Positions 34,708 through 48,201 of a stretch of DNA of 64,000 nt are shown here, piece after piece. Source of the DNA: Taeniopygia guttata. Its lineage: Eukaryota > Chordata > Aves > Passeriformes > Estrildidae. The notes under the pieces are model-generated. The model searched no databases and was not told the origin of the DNA. It saw only the letters and a program-made list of their open reading frames with translations. The stretch spans positions 15,790,063 through 15,854,062 of the forward strand of contig NC_133063.1 of NCBI RefSeq assembly GCF_048771995.1. The letters run 5' to 3'. The position numbers and the translations under genes were made by a program. The stretch's first letter is position 1; each line of letters starts with the position of its first letter.

Positions 34708-35430
34708 CAACCAGGAACTGTTGGTAATAGCCAAGGACTGCTGGTATTAAAATGCTATGAGAAAGACCAAGATATGGCTGGAGAAGGGGGGCCAGGCGGA
34801 AATAGGGCAGCACTTTTCAGTGAGAAAGAGCCACAGCACAGTACAGCATAAGCACAAGAATAAGGCCAAGAAGAGAGCGTGGACTATAGAGTAGGATTAA
34901 GACCCTCAAAAAGCACCAAAGCCCTCTGCCCCATGTCCAGGAAGGCCTGAAAGAAAAGACTGTACATGGTAATTAATTGACATAGAAAGTGGGAAACCTG
35001 TGTTTAGGGCAGAGAAACCTGTCGATAAAAAGGTAACCCCCAAGCCTGGAAAGTGCCCTCAGGACCCTGGACATCTCATAGACCAGACCAGCACAGCTGG
35101 ATTGATGCTGAACTCAGGATTATTGCCGGGATTGGCACTGCAGCCAGGATTGACATTCCATTAACTGGATCAACACTGGAACCAGGACGGGTATTCTTTT
35201 TTTGTCTCTCTTTTCTTCTTTGTCTTTTTCTTTCTCTCTTTCTTTAATTCATCTCTCCCTCTTTTTCTTCTCTTCCCTTTAACCCTACCCCTTTATCCAC
35301 AACCCACTGCCTTGTGCTCATGTCAGGGGACTAACATATTGATTTCCAAGCCCAGTGGGTAGTTAGGTAATAAAGTTTTCTGATTGTGGACCCCCTGACT
35401 TTTGTTACTCATTTGGATCGCAAATCTTCA
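34708..35430 (+). mobile_element. Possible second LTR remnant (LTR-C, unit 3)
   Basis: Counterpart of 10350-11072. Confidence 0.3.
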
Positions 35431-36025
35431 GCGCTTCCTTCCCCTTAAGCATGGGTCGTCACACTTCAGCGGCTACGAAGATGGCTTTCATCCCCCTTTC
35501 CTCTAACACTGTCACAGCCAGGGTGACCATTTTAGATGGACCCAGAAATTCTTGCTGGCAGCTGCAGCTGGTCAGGGACCATGCAAGAGGCATCGCTAAG
35601 ATTCCTCCTTGTGTTCACTGGGGTCTGTATGGAGGAGCTACCCATCCTTAGACACTGCCTGGGCAAAATCTGACACAGACCCGAGCATGCAGGACATGGA
35701 GAAGGCACTGCTCAATCAGCAGGGGGAATTGCTGCCACACCTTTCCTCTAGAGTAAAAGCACACTTGGACACTGTCTGCCATCCCTTTTGTGAGACAATC
35801 TATTCCCTCTGTGAGCTTCACTCAGTCTCTAAGGGATCACTGAGCCAGGATGATCACACTGGTGGATAATGCTCTAAGGAATGAAAGGAAATCTCTTGAT
35901 CAGTCACACAAAGTCGTACTCATGGTGCACCTCAACTTCTTAGCTGCAAATGGAGACATCATAGGGAAGAGCTGAACAAGCCCAGAAAATTCTGGAAGTA
36001 CACACTGAAAGTAGCTTTTTGACAT

Positions 36026-36153
36026 GAGTACTGTGGGAGCCAACTAGGAAAAGTGCCCTCCTAGACCTGGAGTTTGTCTGTAGAGATGTTCTTGTGGGTG
36101 AAGTGGTGATTGATGCTGTCTTGGGCACAGTAATCAAGAAGTGCTTGAGTAAA
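36026..36153 (+). mobile_element. CR1 endonuclease fragment (unit 3)
   Basis: Counterpart of 11668-11795. Confidence 0.6.
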
Positions 36154-36464
36154 AAAAATCTTAGGTGTTATGGAAAAAACTGTCCGCAGAGCTACTCCCA
36201 AGGGTTGTAGGAGAGCAAGCTCAGGAACTAATTAAGAAGGGCCCCTGAGCATGTAGTTTGAAGGGCATTGATGTCCACAAATGCTAGTCCTTTTTATTAT
36301 AAACACTTCTATAAGAGCACAAGTCTGATGAAAGAGGGCTGAGGGAAGTGGGGTGTGGAGGCTGGTGGGCCAAGAGGGAAAGAATCCACAGCACTCCCCT
36401 GGAGGGAAAACCTCTCAAGCCATACCCACTTAGGTTGAGGATAAAGGCTTCTCCCAGCATGCCT

Positions 36465-36702
36465 TGTTGTGACATGCAGATTTAATGTATCCCATTGGCC
36501 CTTCCCCCTCACTCCACCCCTGTGCCCTCATCCCGTTGGCCCTAGTGTTCTGTCCCGCCCCTCAAGATCCCTGTGTAAATCCCTGCTTTCCCAGCCTGAG
36601 TGGCTCTTTGCCCCTGGACCATCTCAAGGAAGAAGCTCAATAAAGGCTCACCTTGGAAGTCCCCACAAAGACCCCGTTTCTTCTTCTGCGTCGCCCGGAT
36701 CA
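36465..36702 (+). mobile_element. LTR-like element spanning unit 3/4 junction (LTR-A)
   Basis: Counterpart of 12107-12344. Confidence 0.45.
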
Positions 36703-36803
36703 TAAAAGAGCTGAAATCACCCGGTGTGAGCAAAGACGGCGAGGTGTTTTGTGAGGCTTCTTCAGAAAGGTCATGGCACGCAGAACACTGCCCGCTGCAA
36801 TAG

Positions 36804-37941
36804 TGGGGGTGTTTAGCAGAGAGAAAAAGCGCCTCAGAGGGACCTTACAGTTCCCTACAGCTCCCTGAAGGGAGGTTGTAGCCGGGTGGGGATTGATTTC
36901 TTCTCCCAGGTGTGGCAGGGCATCTCATTCTGCTCAAGAGCTGATCTGTGGTTTGTTACCTGGACAGGTAATTCAAACAGGAATAACAGTCTTGCAGTGA
37001 ATTCTTTTGCCACTGTGGGGCTAACAGTGGGCTGGCATCTCCCAGCTGCCAAGAAACATCTTACTGTTAAAGTGAGAGCTGGAAAGACAAGCTGGATTTC
37101 TCACTGACAGGCACCTCACTTTATAACTCTCAAAAGCCATACCAAACTTTCACAAAGCAGAAATTTTCTATACATTTCTCTGGAAATGTGTGGTGTTTCT
37201 CTTGTGGACAAGGACACTTGTTTTGCAATTACTGCTGAGGAGGTTAAGTGAAAGACATCCAAATAATTATCATCATCATCACTGTGGTGTGTAAGATTTG
37301 ACTCCTGTTTCTTTGACAAGCTTTCATATAGATACCTTCATGTTGTACATTGTTTGTTATGGTTTAATCTACGTCTAGTACCTTTTAGTTTTATACTGAG
37401 TAGTAAGTAACTCCGAGATCTTTGATCTATTATCTCTTGTTTATTTAATAAATAATTCATTTTATAAATAGATTTGATCTTTAGAACTTGCGGGCCAGAG
37501 TGATTTCTTAAACATGAACTGTTGACAAAATCTTTGGCTAACAATGGGCATGTCTGAACATCCCACTTGTCCAGTGACACAAGGAAACAAGCAATAAGAA
37601 CAAGGAAAATGACCTCACGTTGCATCAGATATAGATGTTTAGATTGGATTTTAGAAAAACTGCTTTCATCAAAAGTACTATCAAGTGTGGAAAGTGGCTG
37701 CCTAGGGAAATAGCTGAGTCCCCACTCTTGAAGGGATTGAAAAGGCATGGAATATTTGAGGACTCAATTTCTTAAAGGAGTAGGCAGTGTTAGGTTCGCG
37801 GTCCCACTGTGGGATCTTCAGGGACTTTTTCAACCACTCTGATTCTGAGATTTGAGTGTAGCTCAACCCGTGAGGAGTCAAAGCTTAGACTCAATGATCC
37901 TCAAGGGCGCCTTCCAACAGGGATATCTATGAGATTGTGAG
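36804..37941 (+). mobile_element. CR1 LINE 3' end, interrupted (unit 4)
   Basis: CR1 halves at 36804-36910 and 37571-37941; insert 36911-37570 with unit 2-type variants. Confidence 0.8.
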
Positions 37942-38111
37942 TGGAAGGCAGATGAAAATAAATCCAAAAGAGAAAACAATGGGAGTTATTTGAAGAAGCT
38001 TCCCTCAAAAGCAGCCTTAAGCAGTGCACCAGGGCCTTTCTGAGTTCCTGAGGGAGGAGTTGGCTGAGGGGACAAAGGGTGGGGTTGGCTGGTCTGTGAT
38101 GCGCTCTGGCA

Positions 38112-38201
38112 CCTGTGACATCACAGGGGACGTGTCACAGAGGGGGAAGCAATAAAAGGCCCCAGCAGGTTAACGCTGGCCCTCTATTGCTTGGGCAAGC
38201 G
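38112..38201 (+). promoter_or_regulatory. Gene A promoter and 5' UTR exon (unit 4)
   Basis: CRE-like inverted repeat 38112-38127, TATA-like box 38151-38158, donor after 38201, G-quadruplex motif 38228-38249. Confidence 0.6.
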
Positions 38202-38511
38202 GTGAGTACACACACGGCGGGGAGGCTGGGCTGGGGACAAGGGCTGGGGCAGAAACGCTGCAACCGGGGCTGGCTTCTCCCCCTGCAGGCAGGGACAGCC
38301 CCTCATGGGAGAGCCTTGGGCAGGCCACAGGGCTGCTGCTGCTGCTGCTGCAGCTCCAGGGGCACTGGGATAGCCCTTGCTGCCTGCCAGCTGTCTGGGG
38401 CCCTGTCCTTCCTGCGCCCAGAACCCTGAGCATCCTGTCCTCCCTGCAGCAAGCAGTAGTTCCCGCCCTCCCTTCCCCACTCAAGGCCTTCTCTCCCTCC
38501 TCCTGCAGACC

Positions 38512-40068
38512 ATGGATCCAGTCGTGTTCCTGTTCGCGCTCTTGCAAGGTCTCATCCAGTACCCGCCGCCCGTGGGTGATGGTTTGGATGAGGAAGCACA
38601 TTGGCGCATGGAAGCGCGTGCAAAGTACTTGGAATGGGAGAGGCTTCGGCTGGAGCAGCAGGTGGAGCAGCTCTCCCAGAAGAAGATGCCACACTTGCAG
38701 CTCTTAGCTGTTGCTGTGCTCCTGGCCCTGGTCTTGGTGCTGTGGATTATTGGGTGGAAAAGCAGCCTGAGGAGAGAGGAGAATGAAGAAGAAAACCATG
38801 GTGCAAATGAAGAGGAAGTTGGCAATGTTGCTGGAAATGAAGATGACAATGATGGAAATGATGTTGTCAATGGGGCTGCACTTGCAGAAAACAACAATGA
38901 CAATGATGTTGCAAATGTAGTCCAAGAAGAAGACAATGTTGACGATCGTGTTGGACAAGATATAATGGAGCGCATAGAGGGGCCTGTAGAGGACCTGCAG
39001 AGAGTCTGTGAGTGGATAACTGACCTGATGGACGATTATACAATTTACTTTGGGCATGTCTTGTTTGACAGTTTCTACCCAGTCCTGCACCGACCCATCG
39101 GGGTGGGCAGTGCCTTTGAAGGTTGGAGTCCCTGGGAGCAGGATGTCGTGTACCGTGTGCTCATACCCATGACTCCTCCCCGAGGCCACAGCTTCCACCT
39201 GGAGCTGGACGGTGAGGGGCAGAGGCACGTGAGGAACTTCCGTGTCCGCGTGCAGCTGGAGTGCACCTGCACGAGGCAGCAGCAGGGTGAGAACATGCTG
39301 TGCTTCCTGCACAGCCCCGAGGAGGAGCTGAGGAGCAATCAGGATCCCAGCCTCCTAGACACCCTGTGCACCGACTCCTACCTGGACGTGCAGAAAACTG
39401 CCCGCTGGTTCCAGCAACTGGTGAAAGCAATCATGCCACCTTTGCCTCAGTTACAAAACCGGAATTTAATCCCGCTGCCCTCCACACACTCCTGCCAATT
39501 CAAGGCGATCAGTGGCGGAGAAAGCTTCAGGATTGAGATCCTGTTCGGGGTGCGGAGAGGTGGCTCTGACATATTCGTGAGCAGCCAGCCTAGGGAAACA
39601 CGCACCCCAAGCACTCTATGGCCTGAGACTTATGCTGTGGCAGAGGTGAAGTTCTTCATGCACATTGCCAGGAAGGCCCCCCCTGACAGTTTGCACCTGA
39701 GATGTCTGCAGCTTTTCTGCCGCCTTCTGCTGGGCACAGGCTTTTCCAACTACACCCTGAAGACCATCGTCATGCATCTCCTGAACGGTCTCCCCGTGTC
39801 ACAATGGCGCAGGAAGTATTTCTTGCAGCGCATGCGAGATATCAGTGTGAACCTGCGCTGCTCTCTGGAGGAGAAATGCCTTAACCACTTTATCATAGGC
39901 AACAAGAGATTGCCTCAGGAGATTAGCTTGCCCCTGGACATTGCAGCAGCTGAGCCACCCAATCTCTTCCATCAGCTGGCACGGTGTCCAGCTGCCCACT
40001 CTCAGGCGATGAGCGAGTACCAGGATATTCGGCGTCAGCTCGCAAGTGTGCTGCTCATTGGCTCATGA
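38512..40068 (+). CDS. ITPRIPL1: ITPRIPL1-like membrane protein, gene A copy 4
   Basis: 518 aa, predicted protein identical to copies 2 and 3, but with the silent G state near 38569 shared with copies 1 and 5. The 3' UTR just after the stop has lost 4 bp (gcgtatgtgctt near 40083). Intact; start after the acceptor at 38508. Confidence 0.87.
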   Translation: MDPVVFLFALLQGLIQYPPPVGDGLDEEAHWRMEARAKYLEWERLRLEQQVEQLSQKKMPHLQLLAVAVLLALVLVLWIIGWKSSLRREENEEENHGANEEEVGNVAGNEDDNDGNDVVNGAALAENNNDNDVANVVQEEDNVDDRVGQDIMERIEGPVEDLQRVCEWITDLMDDYTIYFGHVLFDSFYPVLHRPIGVGSAFEGWSPWEQDVVYRVLIPMTPPRGHSFHLELDGEGQRHVRNFRVRVQLECTCTRQQQGENMLCFLHSPEEELRSNQDPSLLDTLCTDSYLDVQKTARWFQQLVKAIMPPLPQLQNRNLIPLPSTHSCQFKAISGGESFRIEILFGVRRGGSDIFVSSQPRETRTPSTLWPETYAVAEVKFFMHIARKAPPDSLHLRCLQLFCRLLLGTGFSNYTLKTIVMHLLNGLPVSQWRRKYFLQRMRDISVNLRCSLEEKCLNHFIIGNKRLPQEISLPLDIAAAEPPNLFHQLARCPAAHSQAMSEYQDIRRQLASVLLIGS

Positions 40069-40395
40069 AAGAGGTGATCATGCGTATGTGCTTGTGGGCT
40101 TCACAGGCAGTAGCAGAAAACTACCTCACGTCCCCGAGGAAAAGAGAGGGGAAGGAACGTGGGATACAGAAAGAGAAGATATAAAGCTTCTGCGCAGCAG
40201 CACTCTGCCATCAGCAGCAGCAACAGTGTTGTTATGAACAAAAAAGGCAAATTTAAACTTTTGGGCAATGTTGTTAACAATGTCTGTATAAAAAGGGTTG
40301 TTGTTGATACAAGTAACAAGTTATAATTGGATATGTAGTTAACAGGCTGTGGTGCAGGCTTGGATGTTGCGGCTACAAAGTAAGGTGATTAGTTG

Positions 40396-40839
40396 TATTA
40401 CGCTGTGGCAGAGGCTGAGTTCTTCAAGTACATTGCCAGGCAGGCCCCCCCTGACAGCTCGCACCTCAAATGCCTTCAGTTCTTCTCCCATCTTGTTCTG
40501 GGCTTCAGCTTCTCCACCTACACCATGAAGACCATTGTCATGCACCTGCTCATTGCCATGCCCGTGTCATCGTGGAGCAGGGGACATCTCCGGGAGCGAC
40601 TGACGGATATCAGGGACAGCCTGCATATATGTTTGTGACAAAAATGCCTCCAGCACTTCATTGTGGGTAACCGGAGGTTTCCTCAGGACATCAATTTACC
40701 CCCAGATGTAAGAATGGGTAGGACATACAATCTCTTCCATCACCTGGCGCAGCAGCCGGCTGCCCACACCCAGGCAATGCGGGATTACCGGGTGCTGCAC
40801 AAGACGTTCAAAAGGATCGCTCTCGGAGAGGATGACTGA
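40396..40839 (+). pseudogene. ITPRIPL1-like C-terminal fragment B (unit 4)
   Basis: Same fragment with the shared TGA at 40636-40638. Confidence 0.85.
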
Positions 40840-42082
40840 AGGAAGGGCAGGAGCCATGGCCAAGTGCACAGAGCAGTGCTTGTGCTGCTCGCAGCTGGCA
40901 GCAGACAACCACCTCCTAGCACAAATTTGGTGCTAAGGAGAAGAGGATGCGTGCAAAGGCTCTGGAGAAGGTCCAACAGCCTCTGCTGGCACCTCAGAAA
41001 GTGGACTGCCACGGGAGGGTTTATTCTACTTCTTTGTATCATTTCACTTTCCAAAAAAGGCACCCAGCTGTCATTGAGCCCTGCTCTACATGCTGAGCTA
41101 AAGTCTCCAAACCCCACCTGCAATATGCAGTTCTTCCCAGCCTTTGAGGAGAGCTAAAATTTCAAGCATGAAAAAAAGTGGGAATCTGGAACAGAAAAAG
41201 AAAACTAGAAATGGGGCAAAAAAGAATATGAGGAAAAACTGGCACTGGTGACCCGGGATGAGTCAATGGATGGAGCCTCTCCATGTCCCTGGAAGAGACA
41301 CCTTTATGTCAACATTAGACCACGTGTGTTGGAGCTGACATGAAATTTTATCTATAGCAGAATCAAGGTTTTTGTTTCATAGATAGATCTATTGTGTATG
41401 CCTGTTATATTCGATAAAGTTTATGAATTATCATATCTACTAGTAAAATACGATAAATCAAAACAATATAGTAACATAAATAATATCAAAATATGAAATA
41501 TGGAGTTACATCAGGATAAAAAGTGATTTTAAAGAGTTGCATATGTAATTTCGTTTAAATAGTAACAGTAGAAGACATATTTATTGTCAGTGTCTGTTGT
41601 GACACATATTGTTGCTCATAGTCCCTTTATGTCTGGAAGGTTTTTCATAAAATAGATATATTTATTACATATATAGCATACATATGATATATACTTGATG
41701 TATACATTAAATATGAATATAACTCTGTAATATATATTCTATATCATATGCCTATAATAGATTACATGCGTGATATAAATTTTATACAGATGTAAAGCCA
41801 TATCCAGTCTTGCTATCTGTTGCAACCCATATTCCCGCTCTAGAGTTAATGCATTTATAAGTAGCAAACTGGAAAACGCTTTGCTCTGGTGTCAATAAAA
41901 GACAATTTGTGCAGAATCTGGAGTGTGCAAGACTTTATTGATGTCAGCCAGGCCTATAGTAGTGGTAAATGTCACGGGCTGTGAATCTGGGCTCATGAGC
42001 ATGACTCCTTGAACTCAACCAAACTCAGAGTGGTGAATTATCTCTAGCCGAAATTAAGCCAAGCCACCCCCAGCCCCTCTGA

Positions 42083-43627
42083 TCACAGAATCCCAGAATG
42101 CCTTGGCTTGGAAGGGTGCTTAGAAATTGTCTTGTCCCAGCCCTGCTGCCAAGGGCAGGGACACCTTCCGCTAGGCCAGGTTGCTCCAAGGCCCATCCAA
42201 GCTGGCCTGGAACACAGCCAGGGATGGGGCAGCCACAGCTCCTGTGGGCAGCGTGGGCCAGAGGCTCAGCAGCCTCAGAGAGCAGAAGTCCTTGCACAGC
42301 TCCAGCCTAAGGCTGCCCTCTGTCAGTGGGAAGCCACTGGCCCTGGCGCTGTCCCTCCAGGCCCTTGCCAACAGCCCCTGTGCCGGTCTCTCACGGCTCC
42401 CGTGCAGGGACCCAAAGGCCGCAGGAGGGTGCCCCTGGAGAAGCCCTTGGAGAGCGCAGGGGCCAGGAATGCCGCCATGAGGGCAGCAAGCAGGGCCTGG
42501 CCTGCCTGTCCCTGCGGGAGGGCACAGGGCGGGCGCTGAGGCCCTGCCAGCTGGAGCTGGGAGCTCTGCAGCGCGGCCGGCAGAGAGCCGTGGGCTCCCG
42601 CAGCTCTGCAGCCCTCACGGCTGAGGCAGCTGCCCGGGCACAGCCGGCCGGGGACACGCGGCCCGCCCGGGGCCACCCGCAGGGGGACCCTGCTCTGGGG
42701 CCAGCCCAGGCCGCAGCAGGGAGCACCCCAAGGGGCAGTGCCCGGGCAGGGAACGGCTCTGCCCGGGGACAGGGCTCCGGGAGCAGGGCAGCAGGGCCGG
42801 AGGTGCCGGGCACAGAGAGCGAGGGACACAGTGGTGTAGTAACAGCCTGGCTGCCTTGGGGCCTACACAACAGGCTGACAGGGCACAGACAGGCAGAAAC
42901 TCCCATCCTCTTTGCATCCTGGGGCCAGACTGTGCCTGGATGCATCCTGAGACCTACCCTGACTCAGGTGCAGCACCTCATACTTGATCTTTTTAAACCA
43001 CATGAGACTGCTATGGTTCCACTCCTCAAGCACATCACATCTCTTTAGTAGTCATTCCATTCTTCAGGTGTGTCAGCTGCTGCTTGGTGACATCAGCAAA
43101 CCTGCTGAGGATACCTCTGTGTACAGGATTAATGAAGATATTAATAGACATTGCTCAGAGAACAGAACTTTGAGGTCCATCCTGACTCTTAGCTGTTGAT
43201 CTCTGGAAGCACCATGCATGCAATTTCTTATCCATCCAACAGTCCAGGCACCAAATCCACCTCTCTCAAATTTAGGGAGAATGTTTTGGGGATCATGTCA
43301 AAGGCTTTACGGTAGTCCAGATAAATGACACCTGTAGCCTTCCCCTTGTCCCTTCATGTACTCGATCCATCATTGAAGGCCACTGGGTAGGTCAGGCAAG
43401 ACTCACCCTCGGCTGTCCCAAATCACCTCCCTGTTCTCCATGTGCCTTAGCATAGCTTCAAGGAGGATGTGTTCCGTGATCTTCCGAGGCACTGACATGA
43501 GGCTGATGGGTTGGTCATTTCCAGAGTGTTCCTTTCTACCCTTTTTTAGAATGGGTGTAGTGGGTTCACCTTGGCTGAATGCCAGGTGGTCACTAAGCCA
43601 CTCCATCACACTCCCTTTCCTAGTGTG
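42083..43627 (-). mobile_element. CR1 LINE fragment, minus strand (unit 4)
   Basis: Counterpart of 5549-7093, but its RT part carries states shared with unit 5 (aactttgagg near 43170, gtcaggc near 43394). Confidence 0.85.
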
Positions 43628-44402
43628 ACAGGGGAGAGAACATAAAATGGAAAACAAGTAGTCAGTTGAGATAAGGCTGTTAATTGAAGTGAAAAAATTG
43701 AGTTTGTGCATGCAGAAGTAAAGGAGAGAAAACATTTATTCTCTACTTCTCATAGACGAGCAATGTTCAGCCACTTCCTGGGAAGCAGCAATTTCTCTAT
43801 TCTCTTGTCTTCTTGTTCCCTATGAGATACTGGGCCTATTGTACCACACACCTTAACGGAGCAGAGTGATACTTCATAAAGAGAGATCTGTTCTGCTTAG
43901 AAACCCAGCCATGAGTGGCCTCTAGCTGGAGCCAGAGGTTTACGTATTCCACTCTGGCCCTGGAGAATCATAACAAGTGAATGGCTGCGGACGCACTTCC
44001 CCTCTCCAGAACATCAGTCTTCCCTTGTTAAAGCACCCTGAGCAGGGGAAGAGGGAAACAACCATTTCCAACTGTTTGGCTAGCCCAAATCATACGCACC
44101 GATGAATAAAGGATGGGAATTGCTCACAAAGTACTTGCTGACTTTCTCTACTCCCCTCTAGCAGCAGTTTCTTTAGTATGGTGACTTCTTCTTTTGTGAG
44201 GGTGATGCAAAAGGGAAGTAAACAAGCAGAGCCAGCAATCAGACTGCAAGTTAGGTCACTGCAAAGAAAAGGGGTTAATCTTTCACTCAGAGCAAGAAAG
44301 GGTTAGATAAAAACATGCCTGTGTGGAGTGTGGAATGCTGCAACAGGTCCCAAAGCAGTGGTGGCAAAGGCCTGAGCACAGGAAAGGGTCTGGTGATTAA
44401 GT

Positions 44403-44809
44403 CTGATGAGGAGCAGCTGAGGGAGCTGGAGGGGCTGAGAATGGAGAAGAGGAGGCTCAGGGGGGCTTTCTTGTTCTCTACAACTCCCTGACAGAAGTGT
44501 GGAGCCACACCCCAGGTGGGGGTCAGGCTCTGCTCCCAGGAAACAAGGGAGAGGACAAGAGGAAATGGCCTCAACTTCTGTCAGGGGGGGGCTTAGATTG
44601 GGTATTAAGGACAAATTTCTCCTCTGAAAAGGTTGTTAAGAGTTGTCATGGCTGCCCGTGGAATTAATGATATTGTCATGTCTGGAGACTCTTATGGAAT
44701 GTGTGGATGTGGCACCTGGGGACATGGTTTCAAAGTCGACTTGTCAATGTCAGGTTTGTGGGTGGACTCTCTACAATCTTAGAGATCTTTTTCAACCTAA
44801 ACAAGTCCA
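44403..44809 (+). mobile_element. CR1 LINE 3' end, plus strand (unit 4)
   Basis: Counterpart of 7869-8275. Confidence 0.85.
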
Positions 44810-45134
44810 TACTACTGCGATGGGAAGCCACTTTTAACCCAAGGAGTATTTGGTAATGTCATTTCATAAAGTCATTAAAAGGAACTTCACTCTAGTGCTC
44901 GAACTTATGCAGCTGCTTTTCTCTTTACTCTCCTCATCTTCACTTCTACCTTCAGCCTCGGGACAGGAGAATTGGCTTTGGTGGGACCAGTGGTAGTGGG
45001 AAAGCCTCATGCCAGGGGGTTGTAGGTTGGTTTATTTCTGCCAAGGTTGGAGCTGCATCCAGAAAACGCTGTGATCCCTCCAGTCCTTATTGACACTCTT
45101 TGACTGCTCTGAGGTGAGTTGCAGGCTGCAAGAG

Positions 45135-45518
45135 ATGTTGGTCAACCTGAGATGTCTGCAGCTTTTCTGCCGCCTTCTGCTGGGCACAGGCTTTTCCACC
45201 TACACCCTGAAGACCATCGTCATGCGCCTCCTGAACAGTCTCCCCGTGTCACAATGGTGCAGGAAGTATTTCTTGCGGCACCTGCGAGATATCAGTGTGA
45301 ACCTGCGCTGCTCTCTGGAGGAGAAATGCCTTAACCACTTTATCATAGGCAACAAGAGATTGCCTCAGGAGATTAGCTTGCCCCTGGACATTGCAGCAGC
45401 TGAGCCACCCAATCTCTTCCATCAGCTGGCACGGTATCCAGCTGCCCACTCTCAGGTGATGAGCGAGTACCAGGATGTTCGGCGTCAGCTCGCAAGTGTG
45501 CTGCTCAATGGCTGCTGA
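45135..45518 (+). pseudogene. ITPRIPL1-like C-terminal fragment C (unit 4)
   Basis: 127 open codons, with the divergent patch at 45226-45282 and one private change (HSQVMSEY, Ala to Val, near 45458). Confidence 0.8.
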
Positions 45519-45861
45519 AAGAGGTGATCATGCGTACAGCTGTGCTTGTGGGCTTCACAAGACGTAGCAGAAAACCACCTCACGTCCCCGAGGAAAAGAG
45601 AGGGGAATGTGGGATACAGAAAGAGAAGATATAAAGCTTCTGCGCAGCAGCACTCTGCTATCATCAGCAGCTACAGTGTTGTTATGAACAAAAAATAAAA
45701 ATTTAAACTTTTGGGCAATGTTGTTAACAATGTCTGTATAAAAAGGGTTGTTGTTGATACAAGTAACAAGTTATAATTGGATAAGTAGTTAACAGGCTGT
45801 GGTGCAGGCTTGGATGTTGTGGCTACAAAGTAAGGTGATTAGTTGTATTAGAGATCAATAC

Positions 45862-46342
45862 TGTTGTATACACCTGAAAGGGGACTGGAACCAGGGAGGA
45901 AATGCCAATCTTTGTGGAGGGGGGGCAGAGAAGCTTCTAGAAGTATAACATCATAGAGCACAGCCACAGCTTGGATTAAGACTGGAGGAGAGACCAGCCA
46001 ATAGGAAGCAAGAATCTCAAAATGATTGCGCCAGCTTATGGGCCAATCAGCAACAGAAAGAGAAACCGATCACAGCACGGATCCTGAGCGCCCCAGTAAG
46101 GGAAGAAGAGAGAGACTTTAAAAGGCCTGGGGTGTGTGACACCCAGGTCTTTGCTTGGAGCTGGTATCCTTAGAAATGCCCCTAGGTGTACAATTACTAA
46201 ATTGTTGAAACAGTCTCCAGACTAGCTGGAGGCTTTGGCTTCCAGTTGTTCTGTCTGTAATAAACAGGCTTACTTGTTTGTAATTAACTGGCCTGCTTTT
46301 TTTTGTTACTTTGAAGTTTTCGTTGTAAGCCTGTCCATAACA
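45862..46342 (+). mobile_element. LTR-like element (LTR-B, unit 4)
   Basis: Counterpart of 9328-9808. Confidence 0.5.
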
Positions 46343-46882
46343 GGGTTGTCTTGGCAGTCTCCCCAGCACAGCATCCAGAGATGACTACCATGTGGAGGCC
46401 CAGAGAAGCTGACTTCCATTGCAGGGCGGATTGTGGTGATGGACTCCCCTTGCCCCTGGCTGCACTACAATCTGAGAAACCCTCATTAGGCCTAAGCCTT
46501 GACAAACTCCATTTATATTAAGCTCCTTTTGAATGTATCAGAAACATTATTTGTTCCCAGGAACTAACAGGTGTCTAATTAGCGCAATTTTTTTTTCTTT
46601 TTTTTTTAATGAACAGCCTTGGAAAATTATTTTTCTTTGCTGATTTATTTTTCTTTGCTGACTTTTTTTGACTAAGAACCCAAGTGGAATAATATTCTTG
46701 TTGACAAACCTTCAAACAAAGTTACAGAGAAAAGACCTGAATGATGGAACATTCCTATGACTAAATCCCACTCTGTTGCAACTGTAAAGTGTCCAAAGGG
46801 AGACCTTTTGAGCTCTTCATTCTCAGAATATAAGGGAGCAATGAATGAGTCTCTAACATTGATAATTGTATGGCAGTGGAGC

Positions 46883-47606
46883 CAACCAGGAACTGTTGGT
46901 AATAGCCAAGGACTGCTGGTATTAAAATGCTATGAGAAAGACCAAGATATGGCTGGAGAAGGGGGGCCAGGCGGAAATAGGGCAGCACTTTTCAGTGAGA
47001 AAGAGCCACAGCACAGTACAGCATAAGCACAAGAATAAGGCCAAGAAGAGAGCGTGGACTATAGAGTAGGATTAAGACCCTCAAAAAGCACCAAAGCCCT
47101 CTGCCCCATGTCCAGGAAGGCCTGAAAGAAAAGACTGTACATGGTAATTAATTGACATAGAAAGTGGGAAACCTGTGTTTAGGGCAGAGAAACCTGTCGA
47201 TAAAAAGGTAACCCCCAAGCCTGGAAAGTGCCCTCAGGACCCTGGACATCTCATAGACCAGACCAGCACAGCTGGATTGATGCTGAACTCAGGATTATTG
47301 CCGGGATTGGCACTGCAGCCAGGATTGACATTCCATTAACTGGATCAACACTGGAACCAGGACGGGTGTTCTTTTTTTGTCTCTCTTTTCTTCTTTGTCT
47401 TTTTCTTTCTCTCTTTCTTTAATTCATCTCTCCCTCTTTTTCTTCTCTTCCCTTTAACCCTACCCCTTTATCCACAACCCACTGCCTTGTGCTCATGTCA
47501 GGGGACTAACATATTGATTTCCAAAGCCCAGTGGGTAGTTAGGTAATAAAGTTTTCTGATTGTGGACCCCCTGACTTTTGTTACTCATTTGGATCGCAAA
47601 TCTTCA
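46883..47606 (+). mobile_element. Possible second LTR remnant (LTR-C, unit 4)
   Basis: Counterpart of 10350-11072; one base longer near 47524. Confidence 0.3.
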
Positions 47607-48201
47607 GCGCTTCCTTCCCCTTAAGCATGGGTCGTCACACTTCAGCGGCTACGAAGATGGCTTTCATCCCCCTTTCCTCTAACACTGTCACAGCCAGGGT
47701 GACCATTTTAGATGGACCCAGAAATTCTTGCTGGCAGCTGCAGCTGGTCAGGGACCGTGCAAGAGGCATCGCTAAGATTCCTCCTTGTGTTCACTGGGGT
47801 CTGTATGGAGGAGCTACCCATCCTTAGACACTGCCTGGGCAAAATCTGACACAGACCCGAGCATGCAGGACATGGAGAAGGCACTGCTCAATCAGCAGGG
47901 GGAATTGCTGCCACACCTTTCCTCTAGAGTAAAAGCACACTTGGACACTGTCTGCCATCCCTTTTGTGAGACAATCTATTCCCTCTGTGAGCTTCACTCA
48001 GTCTCTAAGGGATCACTGAGCCAGGATGATGACACTGGTGGATAATGCTCTAAGGAATGAAAGGAAATCTCTTGATCAGTCACACAAAGTCATACTCATG
48101 GTGCACCTCAACTTCTTAGCTGCAAATGGAGACATCATAGGGAAGAGCTGAACAAGCCCAGAAAATTCTGGAAGTACACACTGAAAGTAGCTTTTTGACA
48201 T

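Larger units (their letters stand above)
24362..36540. repeat. Tandem 12.18-kb unit 3
   Basis: Length 12179 bp. It is nearly the same as unit 2 from gene A onward, but in the 25140-25260 region it carries the unit 1 states (gctttcCtatag, atctttCatct). This is a local mosaic. Confidence 0.97.
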
